Assembly (NCBI GenBank): GCA_017423025.1
Contig: JAFPGC010000032.1
Location: 1-64,000 of the forward strand
DNA: 64,000 nt
Direction: 5' to 3'
DNA from: Bacteroidales bacterium
GTDB taxonomy: Bacteria > Bacteroidota > Bacteroidia > Bacteroidales > UBA932
Shown here one piece after another: positions 57,068 to 64,000 of the stretch. Position numbers and translations under genes: made by a program. The first letter of the stretch is position 1; each line of letters opens with the position of its first letter. A model generated the notes under the pieces. That model ran no database searches and was not told the origin of the DNA. It worked only from the letters and a program-made list of their open reading frames with translations.

Positions 57068-59812
57068 TTACTTCTTCAAGCCTATCTGGGTGATGGTGTA
57101 ACCGGTGCCGCAAACGACAAGGCCACCATTGGCTACCAGCTCGTCAATATCGGCCTGGGTGAGCTCTATTTCGTGACCGCCGTCCTGCAGGGGCAGGTTG
57201 CCGTCAGGAGCCAGGCCGGCTGTACTGGGGATAGCAGCCCAGCTGCCGTTGCCGATGCGGATGCATCCCTCGGGATCGTCAATGGTATAGTGGAGGCACA
57301 GGACAGTGCCGGCTTCCACAGTGGTCCAGTCATAACCGCCCCAGGAGAGGTCGGTCACGGCGCCGCCACTCCAAGTGACGGTGGAATTGCCTTCCCAGAT
57401 AGCCGTCTCCACGGGACCGCCACCTTCCATGGTCACAAGAGCCACTTCCGTGAGGGTCCAGAACGCACCGCAGATAACCAGACCGCCATTGTTGACCAGC
57501 TCGGCGATATCGGCATCGGTGAGTTCGAACTCATAACTGGTGAGGCCGGCGATCGGGATATTGCCGTCCTGGGCCAGCCCGGCAAGGCTGGGCATGGAAG
57601 CCCAGCTGCCGTTACCGAAGCGCATAACGGCATTGTCATCACTGGCTGTAAAGGATACGGCAAGCTTGGTGCCGGCCTGGACAGTACTCCAATCGTAACC
57701 GCCCCAGGAGAGTGCACCCATAGAACCATCCCAGTTACCAACAGTCGTGCTGCCTTCCCAGATGGTGGTGCGCTTCTCGGCGGCACCGAAGTGAATCAGG
57801 GACAGGCCGGTGATGGCCACATGCTGACCGTTGCAGGTCCAGGAACCGCCCCAGCCCTGTACGGAGGTGAGTTGTGCGAGCACCTGGGCCGTCACGTTGA
57901 AGGCAAAGTAGCCTGTAGAGGCATCGCAGTTTCCGGCATTGATATCCTTGCCGCCGCCAAGCTCATCCAGATGCATTTCATCCCAGTGACCGCCATAGGC
58001 CTGGAACTGCCAGTCATCAGCCAGCGGAGTGAAGTACACGCGAACCACGTCACCTTCTGTAATGCCGGCTTCAGTGAAGGCACCTTCAGCACCCAGGTAA
58101 GGCTGGTTACTCCATTCACCCAGGTCTTCATAGCCTTCCCAGATGAACTTCTCCGTGAACGGAGCCGTAATCTCGAAGGGAACGGGCCAGGTGAGCTCGG
58201 TGCCGTCCATCAGCACAAAGTTCAGGCGATAGACGCCAGGGCCGATACCATCCGGAATGGCAAAGACCATCGCATCGTCGGCACGCTGGGCAAAGCTGGT
58301 TACCCGCTTACCCTTGATCAATACCTGATCAACCTGCAGGAGGTTGGCACCCTTGATGCTGATCATCTGGCCCAGGCCGAAGGAAGGAGCGTCAAACTTC
58401 ACGCTCACGGCCATGTCATAAGTGATTGTAATCGCATTCGTGCTGGTTTGATAACCGGCGGCGGAAGTGAAGGTGATGGGGCCGGTATAAGCCTGCTCCG
58501 GAAGGGCAACCTTCACATCGGCATAGCCTAATTCATCCGTAACCAACTCGAATTCGCAAGGGATGAGACCATTGTCCTTGTCGCCGATGGTGACAGAAGT
58601 AACCAGATCAAGGTCTTCACCAACAATGGTAACAACCGTCTTTCCGGCCACGTACTCATCGAAGTACTCCACATCCCGGATTTCGGGCTTCACTACCTCC
58701 AGTTCCTCAGAGAAGGCCTGTACGCCGGATTCCAGGGTTACTGTTACCCTGCCATCCTTGGCCTCGGCAGGAACGCTGGTGATGAGGGATCCTTCGGAAT
58801 AGTAGAAGCTGGCTTCCACATCTCCGCCGAACATTACGCTGGTCACAAGATCCAGGTCCGAGCCGGTGATTTCCACATCGTAGCCGGCCTTGAAGCGCTG
58901 GTCTTCGGACAGGGACTTGACGCTGAGGTCTGTTACCACGACAGCCTCAATCTCTCCCACCTCGAAGACGTCCTCATTGAAGGTGTAAAACATCAGTTTA
59001 CCGCTCTGGGCCTTGGCGGGCAGGGTAAAGCTGATGCCTTCGCCTTCGTCCTCTACCATGAAAGCAATGTCTTCGGCATTGGGCAGGCTCACCGTCTTGA
59101 TCATGTCCAGATGCTCACCGGTAACGGTGACAATCTGGCCGGCCTTTACGGTAAGGGCCTCGGTGAAAGCATCGATTACCGGAGTGCCGACACCCAGTTC
59201 CTTTTCCGTATAGATATGGTTGGGAATGGTATTCTGGTCCGTGATTTCATCCACGTCACTCAGAATCACAGGACCGGCAAGGACGCTGAAGGGAACCTTG
59301 ACGGAAAGCTCGTGGCGGCTCTGGCTCTCAAAGTCTGTCACCATGATATCATCGGAGAAGATAACTGTCTTCACATCGTTCAGGTATTCTCCCTTGAAGG
59401 TGAGGACATCTCCCGAGCGAACCACTTCCGGAGTGAAAGAATCAATGGAGATGGGCTCGGAGAAGGTGAGGTCGAACTTGGTGCTGGCCACGCGGCCGTC
59501 TTTGCCCACCACGGTCACTTTACCCACCTCGGGGCCTTCCAGGGGAACCATCACGCGAATCTCGCTGCGGGAGCCCTTTTCCACCACCGTGATGTCGGTA
59601 ACGGTAACATTGCCGGCAAACTTGACCTCAGTGGCATTTTCCAGACCACCACCCACGATGCGGAGTTCACCGCCGCGCATGACGGGGTTGGGAGCAATGG
59701 CTGCCAGGGAGAAACCGTTGAACTGGTCTGTATCCAGCTCCGATTTCTTACACCCGGAGATGGCAGCTACGGCCAGTACGGCAAGAAGGGAATATTTCAG
59801 TATCTTTTTCAT
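57068..59812 (-). CDS. Multi-domain surface glycan-binding lipoprotein (IPT/TIG repeats plus three related C-terminal modules)
   Basis: 914 residues. Signal MKKILKYSLLAVLAVAAISGC. Residues about 30-520 are about six IPT/TIG-type Ig folds (VMRGGELRIVGGGLENATEVKFAG, VVRSGDVLTFKGEYLNDVKTVIFSD, VKAGQIVTVTGEHLDMIKTVSLP, AGYDVEITGSDLDLVTSVMFG, AGKTVVTIVGEDLDLVTSVTIG). The last 350 residues hold three modules starting with an (I/T)WEG motif: about 560 (FIWEGYEDLGEW), 680 (TTIWEGSTTVGNWDG) and 800 (AIWEGNSTVTW). The last two are near-repeats sharing LSWGGYDW, FGNGSWASMPSLAGLA/IGNGSWAAIPSTAGLA and GGLVxCG. They look like carbohydrate-binding modules. No catalytic residues. The position after SusD indicates a ligand-capturing surface protein. 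Confidence 0.75.
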   Translation of the reverse strand: MKKILKYSLLAVLAVAAISGCKKSELDTDQFNGFSLAAIAPNPVMRGGELRIVGGGLENATEVKFAGNVTVTDITVVEKGSRSEIRVMVPLEGPEVGKVTVVGKDGRVASTKFDLTFSEPISIDSFTPEVVRSGDVLTFKGEYLNDVKTVIFSDDIMVTDFESQSRHELSVKVPFSVLAGPVILSDVDEITDQNTIPNHIYTEKELGVGTPVIDAFTEALTVKAGQIVTVTGEHLDMIKTVSLPNAEDIAFMVEDEGEGISFTLPAKAQSGKLMFYTFNEDVFEVGEIEAVVVTDLSVKSLSEDQRFKAGYDVEITGSDLDLVTSVMFGGDVEASFYYSEGSLITSVPAEAKDGRVTVTLESGVQAFSEELEVVKPEIRDVEYFDEYVAGKTVVTIVGEDLDLVTSVTIGDKDNGLIPCEFELVTDELGYADVKVALPEQAYTGPITFTSAAGYQTSTNAITITYDMAVSVKFDAPSFGLGQMISIKGANLLQVDQVLIKGKRVTSFAQRADDAMVFAIPDGIGPGVYRLNFVLMDGTELTWPVPFEITAPFTEKFIWEGYEDLGEWSNQPYLGAEGAFTEAGITEGDVVRVYFTPLADDWQFQAYGGHWDEMHLDELGGGKDINAGNCDASTGYFAFNVTAQVLAQLTSVQGWGGSWTCNGQHVAITGLSLIHFGAAEKRTTIWEGSTTVGNWDGSMGALSWGGYDWSTVQAGTKLAVSFTASDDNAVMRFGNGSWASMPSLAGLAQDGNIPIAGLTSYEFELTDADIAELVNNGGLVICGAFWTLTEVALVTMEGGGPVETAIWEGNSTVTWSGGAVTDLSWGGYDWTTVEAGTVLCLHYTIDDPEGCIRIGNGSWAAIPSTAGLAPDGNLPLQDGGHEIELTQADIDELVANGGLVVCGTGYTITQIGLKK

Positions 59813-59830
59813 ATTCTATTCTCCTTTAGA

Positions 59831-61138
59831 TTATTTGATAGGGACAGCACGGATGTTGTCGATCTTCATAATGGGCTGACAGTCGGTACCCGTTACGCCG
59901 CCGCTCCATACAAAGATGGTGAGGGAGGTAAAGGTTTCGGGTTTGATAGTTTCCGTATTGGCACTACCGTCCGATTTCTTGTTGAACTCGGAGTAGGGAA
60001 TCGTTACGGTAATCCACTTGTCACCAGTGTCAAAAGAACCGCTGTCTTTCCAGGGAATCCACAGGGCACGGGGAGCCTGGGGCTTACCGTCGCCGCTGAT
60101 GAACTTGTTATTGGCACCGGCCGTTACATTGCCGTCAATGTCAACAACACCTTCACCACCGCCGGTTACGGCATCCACGCCACCGATGATGAGCTGCATG
60201 GCACCAGACTTCCAGGGATTGGAAGAAGGAATGTAGAGTTCGAACTTCAGGGCCATGGAGTTCCAGGCGGAGAAGTCGGCGAAGTCGGTCAGGCGGGGGC
60301 TGTCGGCATAAGTAACAGGTTCGTCCCAGTCACCGGGCCAGTACTCAAAGGAGAAGTTGGCGTCGTTCCATCCGCCTTCGGCATCCAGGGTAACGGTAGG
60401 ATCACCGAAACGCAGGAAGTTTCCGCTGAGGGCAGTCGCATCGGTTTCAATGACCTGAGCATGCCAGCCATGGTTGTCGGGATGGGGATCGTTGTCGAAG
60501 TTGAAGAGCATACCGCGGCTGTCCTTGTACATGAACACGGACTGGCCGGTACCGGAAGCTGTGGTGACTTTGATCTTGCCGGGCTGAGCGCCTTCGGGAA
60601 CCACCAGACTGATGGATGATCCGTCGGTAGCCGCTGCCTCGACAGGGTCTACACCCGGGAAGGTAACGGTAACCGGAGCGAAGAGATAGGAACCGTTGAT
60701 GGTAACCGTCTCGCCGGGCTGGGCCCACTCCAGGGACATGGACTCCACCTTGGGAGCCGGGGGAAGCACCTTGAAATCATAGGAAACCACGGTGCTGTCC
60801 TTGGTAATCATATAGATTTTGTCGGTCTGCACCACGGGCATATTCTTGGGAACGGAGACAACCAGGGTCTTGGCCGTCATATAGCTGGTATTGAGTACGG
60901 CAGCCTGGTCGTTGAAGTAGAGGTCGTGGATACTGGTAAGGTTCTCACCAACCAGGCACACGACTTCTTCCATGTTGGCCTGGGTAATCATAACATCCTT
61001 GTCAGCGTAGCGGATGAAGTCCAGCTTGGGAACACCGGAAGTCTGAACGAAACGGTCCGGATAGTCCACCTGGGTGCAGGAAGCAGCTGCAAGGACGAGA
61101 CCCAGCATCAAAGCAGTATATTTGGTTGTTGCTTTCAT
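59831..61138 (-). CDS. IPT/TIG surface glycan-binding lipoprotein (SGBP-B-like)
   Basis: 435 residues. Lipoprotein signal ending LAAASC. Ig-like IPT/TIG domains (DVMITQANMEEVVCLVGENLTSIHDLYFND; SLEWAQPGETVTINGSYLFAPVTVTFPG), then a C-terminal domain from about residue 205 (MLFNFDNDPHPDNHGWHA, WNDANFSFEYWPGDWDEP, APRALWIPWKDSGSFDTGDKWITVTIPYSEFNK) that resembles the glycan-binding domain of Bacteroides SGBP-B proteins. It would bind polysaccharide at the surface and hand it to SusCD. It follows susD by 11 bases. Confidence 0.8.
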   Translation of the reverse strand: MKATTKYTALMLGLVLAAASCTQVDYPDRFVQTSGVPKLDFIRYADKDVMITQANMEEVVCLVGENLTSIHDLYFNDQAAVLNTSYMTAKTLVVSVPKNMPVVQTDKIYMITKDSTVVSYDFKVLPPAPKVESMSLEWAQPGETVTINGSYLFAPVTVTFPGVDPVEAAATDGSSISLVVPEGAQPGKIKVTTASGTGQSVFMYKDSRGMLFNFDNDPHPDNHGWHAQVIETDATALSGNFLRFGDPTVTLDAEGGWNDANFSFEYWPGDWDEPVTYADSPRLTDFADFSAWNSMALKFELYIPSSNPWKSGAMQLIIGGVDAVTGGGEGVVDIDGNVTAGANNKFISGDGKPQAPRALWIPWKDSGSFDTGDKWITVTIPYSEFNKKSDGSANTETIKPETFTSLTIFVWSGGVTGTDCQPIMKIDNIRAVPIK

Positions 61139-61149
61139 CGGATCAGGAA

Positions 61150-62928
61150 TTAAAAGTCATAGCTATAGGTTTCACGCACATCCACGTGGACGGGTTCGGC
61201 CGTAGAACCCACATTGGGATTGCTCACTACATCTTCCGTAGGGAACGGGACCACGAACATGGAAGCCTTGACGTCCACAAGGTCGTCTTCGGTGTTGTAA
61301 ACAATGGAGGAATTGTCCCACTTATGGGCACCGGGACCGACATAATTGCCTTCATCGTCTACAACATAGTCTTTGTAAACTTTGGAGATACCATCCCAGT
61401 GGGAACGACGCTGGGCCTTCAGTTCGGCGATGCATGCGTCTACATCGTAGTAAGAGCGGCGTACGAAGTCGTACCAGTTGTCTCCTTCCAGGGACAGTTC
61501 CAGACGACGTTCTTTCCATACGTCCTGAACGGTGACGGAGGTCAGCTGGGATGCGTTGGCACGGGCGCGGACCTTGTTCACATATTCAAGGGCTTCGGCA
61601 TTGTTACCGGTAAGTACGCAGGCTTCGGCATACACGAGGTAGATATCGGACAGGCGGAGGATATGGGTGGGCAGCTGGTAGCACATGCGGCTGGCGCTCA
61701 CACCCAGGGCAGCCTGGTGGTCGGCGCCGCAGCCAAACAGGTGCTTGGCATAGTTAGCACCGGACTGGCAGCACCACTCATGGTTGGAACCGTTCTTTTC
61801 CAAACCCACCGGATAATAGGTGTCGTCGAAGAAGAAGCGATAGAAATCGAAACCGCCACGGTCAATCCAGAAGTAGTCATACTTGTCACCGAACATCATC
61901 ATGGTAGCGGCACGGCGGTCATCGGTGTTGGGACGCTGTTCGGGATCCTCGATGGCCGAAACGCCAAAGGCTTCCTGCAGGTCGATGCTGGGGCCTTTCC
62001 AGTCTCCCCAGATATCGCCGAACTCACTGAAACCGGTGAGTCCCACGTCGCTCTGGATGGAGTTCTGGGCCGTCCAGATGCCGGAGGTGGAGGTCCACTG
62101 CCAGGAGAAGAGGTTCTCGCCGGTCTGCTGGAACACGCTGGGGCTCAGACGGAAAACGTCGGAATACTTGGGTGTGAGACTGCGGCCGGAGTTTTCAATC
62201 ACGTCCTTGGCACAGCGGGCGGCCATACCGAGGTCTTCCTGGCTGAGGGAACCACTCACACCGGCCTTGGTCAGATAAACCTTGGACAGAAGGCCTTCGG
62301 CGGCATAGTAGTCGATGCGGTTGTACTTGCCGATATTGGCGTCCTTCGGAAGGAGCTCCATGGCTTTCTCAAGGGTCATGATGATATATTCATACACATC
62401 GGCCTTCTGAACCTTCACCTGCTCGTTGTAGGTGGCTTCCTTGATGACCTCGGTATTGTCGTGGATAATAGGTACGTCGCCGAAGGTGCGGACCAACAGG
62501 AAGTAAGCCATGGCTTTCCAGGCCAGTGCCTCGCCGATGGCCTTGTTCTTGGCGGCCTGGCTGGCGGTACCCGTAGAAGCAAGAATGTTCTTAATCACGG
62601 TATTGCACTGGGCATTTACAGCCCAGAGGGAATAAGCCATATTCTTGAGGTCTGCATCGGTACCGTTGACCGTAAGGGTGGAATAGGGACTGCTGCCCTG
62701 GTACACATTTCCGCACATGGTTTCGGAACCATAGATGTAGAAGCGGATGATGTCGTACCACGGGGAGTTATACAGATAGTTTACCGACTGCTCCACCTGC
62801 GTGTCATTCTGGTAGTAGTTGGCAGTGGTATAACTGTCTTCGGCCGGACGGTCCAGGAATTTGGCGCAGGAAGCGAATACCAGGACGGCGGCTGCCAGGG
62901 TAAGGATATATTTGAAAGTATTTTTCAT
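61150..62928 (-). CDS. susD: SusD-family outer-membrane nutrient-binding lipoprotein
   Basis: 592 residues from the ATG at 62926-62928, which has a GGAGG 8 bases upstream; a start at 62943 is also open. Signal MKNTFKYILTLAAAVLVFASC, then AKFLDRPAEDSYTTANYYQND typical of SusD. TPR-like helices follow, with AIGEALAWKAMAYFLLVRTFGDVPII and LPTHILRLSDIYLVYAEACVLTGNNAEALEYVNKVRARAN. SusD caps the SusC channel like a lid and binds the glycan. It lies directly after the SusC stop. Confidence 0.93.
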   Translation of the reverse strand: MKNTFKYILTLAAAVLVFASCAKFLDRPAEDSYTTANYYQNDTQVEQSVNYLYNSPWYDIIRFYIYGSETMCGNVYQGSSPYSTLTVNGTDADLKNMAYSLWAVNAQCNTVIKNILASTGTASQAAKNKAIGEALAWKAMAYFLLVRTFGDVPIIHDNTEVIKEATYNEQVKVQKADVYEYIIMTLEKAMELLPKDANIGKYNRIDYYAAEGLLSKVYLTKAGVSGSLSQEDLGMAARCAKDVIENSGRSLTPKYSDVFRLSPSVFQQTGENLFSWQWTSTSGIWTAQNSIQSDVGLTGFSEFGDIWGDWKGPSIDLQEAFGVSAIEDPEQRPNTDDRRAATMMMFGDKYDYFWIDRGGFDFYRFFFDDTYYPVGLEKNGSNHEWCCQSGANYAKHLFGCGADHQAALGVSASRMCYQLPTHILRLSDIYLVYAEACVLTGNNAEALEYVNKVRARANASQLTSVTVQDVWKERRLELSLEGDNWYDFVRRSYYDVDACIAELKAQRRSHWDGISKVYKDYVVDDEGNYVGPGAHKWDNSSIVYNTEDDLVDVKASMFVVPFPTEDVVSNPNVGSTAEPVHVDVRETYSYDF

Positions 62929-62944
62929 CTTGTTGTCCTCCATT

Positions 62945-64000
62945 TTAGAAAGTGATGTTCAGGCCGAAGGAACAAGTCATCGGGGAAGGATAACGTCCGT
63001 TATCCACACCGAAAGTCAGACCGCTGGAGTCCTGGGTAGAAGCACCCACTTCCGGATCATAACCCATATACTTGGTGAAGGTATAGAGATTCTGAATATT
63101 GCAGTAAACGCGGACATTCTCAATCTTAACCTTGGAGAGCACGCTCTTGGGGAAGTTGTAACCCAGGGTGATGTTCTTGATGCGCAGATAGGAGCCATCC
63201 TCCACGTAACGGTCGCTCAGGCGGTCGTTGTCGTTGGGGTCGGCAATGGTGGGACGGGGAGTCTTGGTATCGGCATTGGCCACGCGTACGTTGGTAACAT
63301 CGTTTAACCAGTCCCTGGAAGCGTCGATGGCCTCCAGACGGGCACGGTTGGCAATGCTGTTGTGCTGGTTCACCCAGACACTGTTCATGTGCACCAGACC
63401 GTTGTAACCCTGGCCCATCATATTGTAGTTGAGAACCTTGTTACCTACGGAACCACTGAGGAAAATGCTCAGGTCCACGTTCTTGTAACGGAAGGTATTG
63501 GTCCAGCCGAAGGTGAACTTGGGCAGCGGAGAACCGATGTTGGTACGGTCCAGCTCGTTGATGACGCCGTCCTTGTTCACATCCTCGAACTTGAGGTCAC
63601 CGGGCCATACGGTGGTGTTGCGGTTGAACACGCCGTCGGCGGGGAACTTCTCGGCCTTGGGGGAATTCATGATGTCTTCGAAGTCCTTGTAAACGCCCAC
63701 GACCTTGTAACCGTAGAAGTTGTAGAGGGACTCACCGATCTCGGTCACGGACACGATATCGTTCCACTGGCCGTAACCTACGAGCTGAGCGTTGGCGCTC
63801 CCGTCCAGGGCGACGAGTTTGTTCTGGTTGAAGGAAATCTGGAAGTTGGAATCCCAGCTGAAGTTCTTCCCGTCGATGGGGTGCGTATCCAGGGTAATTT
63901 CCAGACCGCGGTTGCGGATGGTACCGTAGTTGCCCTTAGGGGCAGCCAGAGCAGAAGATCCGTTACCCTGGGTACCCATATAGGAAGGAAGGCTCATGGA
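62945..64000 (-). CDS. susC: SusC-family TonB-dependent outer-membrane transporter, C-terminal part
   Basis: About 351 residues, open to the window edge; the N-terminal two thirds (carboxypeptidase-like domain, TonB box, plug) lie outside. Beta-barrel strands with family patterns: YGTIRNRGLEITLDTHPI, NFQISFNQNKLVAL, LPKFTFGWTNTFRYKNVDLSIFLSG, DGSYLRIKNITLGYNFPK, VYCNIQNLYTFTKYMGYDPEVG and the terminal MTCSFGLNITF ending in Phe, as needed for outer-membrane insertion. It imports oligosaccharides with TonB energy. It is the first visible gene of the PUL. Confidence 0.93.
   Translation of the reverse strand, partial: SMSLPSYMGTQGNGSSALAAPKGNYGTIRNRGLEITLDTHPIDGKNFSWDSNFQISFNQNKLVALDGSANAQLVGYGQWNDIVSVTEIGESLYNFYGYKVVGVYKDFEDIMNSPKAEKFPADGVFNRNTTVWPGDLKFEDVNKDGVINELDRTNIGSPLPKFTFGWTNTFRYKNVDLSIFLSGSVGNKVLNYNMMGQGYNGLVHMNSVWVNQHNSIANRARLEAIDASRDWLNDVTNVRVANADTKTPRPTIADPNDNDRLSDRYVEDGSYLRIKNITLGYNFPKSVLSKVKIENVRVYCNIQNLYTFTKYMGYDPEVGASTQDSSGLTFGVDNGRYPSPMTCSFGLNITF

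Noticed and set aside
1067..62404. GGCCGAT as a restriction-modification target
   Set aside because: Restriction sites are normally avoided, not enriched tenfold, and no restriction-modification genes are in the window.

Overview
The window is a 64 kb piece of a Bacteroidota chromosome, most likely a gut or rumen Bacteroidales with fairly high GC. The evidence is the set of families present (a SusC/SusD pair with BACON and IPT/TIG surface lipoproteins, fimbrillin-like lipoproteins, DUF4293, DUF3822, DUF4492, CydAB without CydX) and promoters of the Bacteroidetes primary-sigma type (TTTG-N19/20-TAnnTTTG). Genes are dense, no gap exceeds about 200 bases, and I saw no tRNA, rRNA, CRISPR array, transposase or integrase.

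Left part (1-7.4 kb): a C-terminal piece of infB whose homology stops abruptly near base 77, a strong terminator, then a three-gene surface locus: a fimbrillin-like lipoprotein, a 1559-residue fimbrillin/Ig-like lipoprotein and a small BACON-like lipoprotein.

Middle (7.4-44.1 kb): housekeeping genes in short operons on both strands. They are doxX-like/tmk; an MsrA-free-methionine-sulfoxide-reductase fusion with folP; a murQ-DUF4293-nucleotidyltransferase-CPBP protease-FtsB/DivIC group; fabK-fabF-fabZ; prfA-queF; a CoA-transferase with sstT; mazG; DUF4492-cydA-cydB; a HerA-like ATPase; cstA; rsmD-DUF3822; nrnA with two FKBP-like lipoproteins, a MATE exporter, a cytidylate-kinase-like protein and a serine hydrolase; ettA-galM; polA-ECF sigma-rsmG; rpmH; and a small conserved protein.

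Right part (44.1-64 kb): one co-directional polysaccharide utilisation locus on the minus strand. Reading with transcription: SusC (cut by the window end), SusD, two IPT/TIG surface glycan-binding lipoproteins, BACON-GH26, BACON-GH5, GH26, GH130, GH31 with a PA14 insert, GH3, an AGE-family epimerase, an intrinsic terminator, and then an MFS sugar symporter with its own promoter. GH26 + epimerase + GH130 + symporter is the known Bacteroides beta-mannan route (mannobiose to mannosylglucose to mannose-1-phosphate plus glucose). BACON-GH5, GH31-PA14, GH3 and the SGBP-B-like protein resemble a xyloglucan locus. The locus therefore looks like a composite system for mixed beta-1,4 glucan/mannan hemicellulose.

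The most unusual signals are at the DNA level. First, the heptamer GGCCGAT (often GGCCGATR) occurs roughly 110 times on the two strands together, about ten times the base-composition expectation, equally in both orientations, and is scarce in the susCD end of the PUL. Second, small palindromic repeats lie inside coding sequences (two in-frame units in folP, two sites in polA), and one more copy of the polA palindrome ends the PUL as a terminator whose loop holds the stop codon and whose sequence supplies the -33 box of the next promoter. Third, a 121-base element with perfect 24-base terminal inverted repeats and several inner hairpins lies between cstA and the HerA-like gene. All counts were made by eye.
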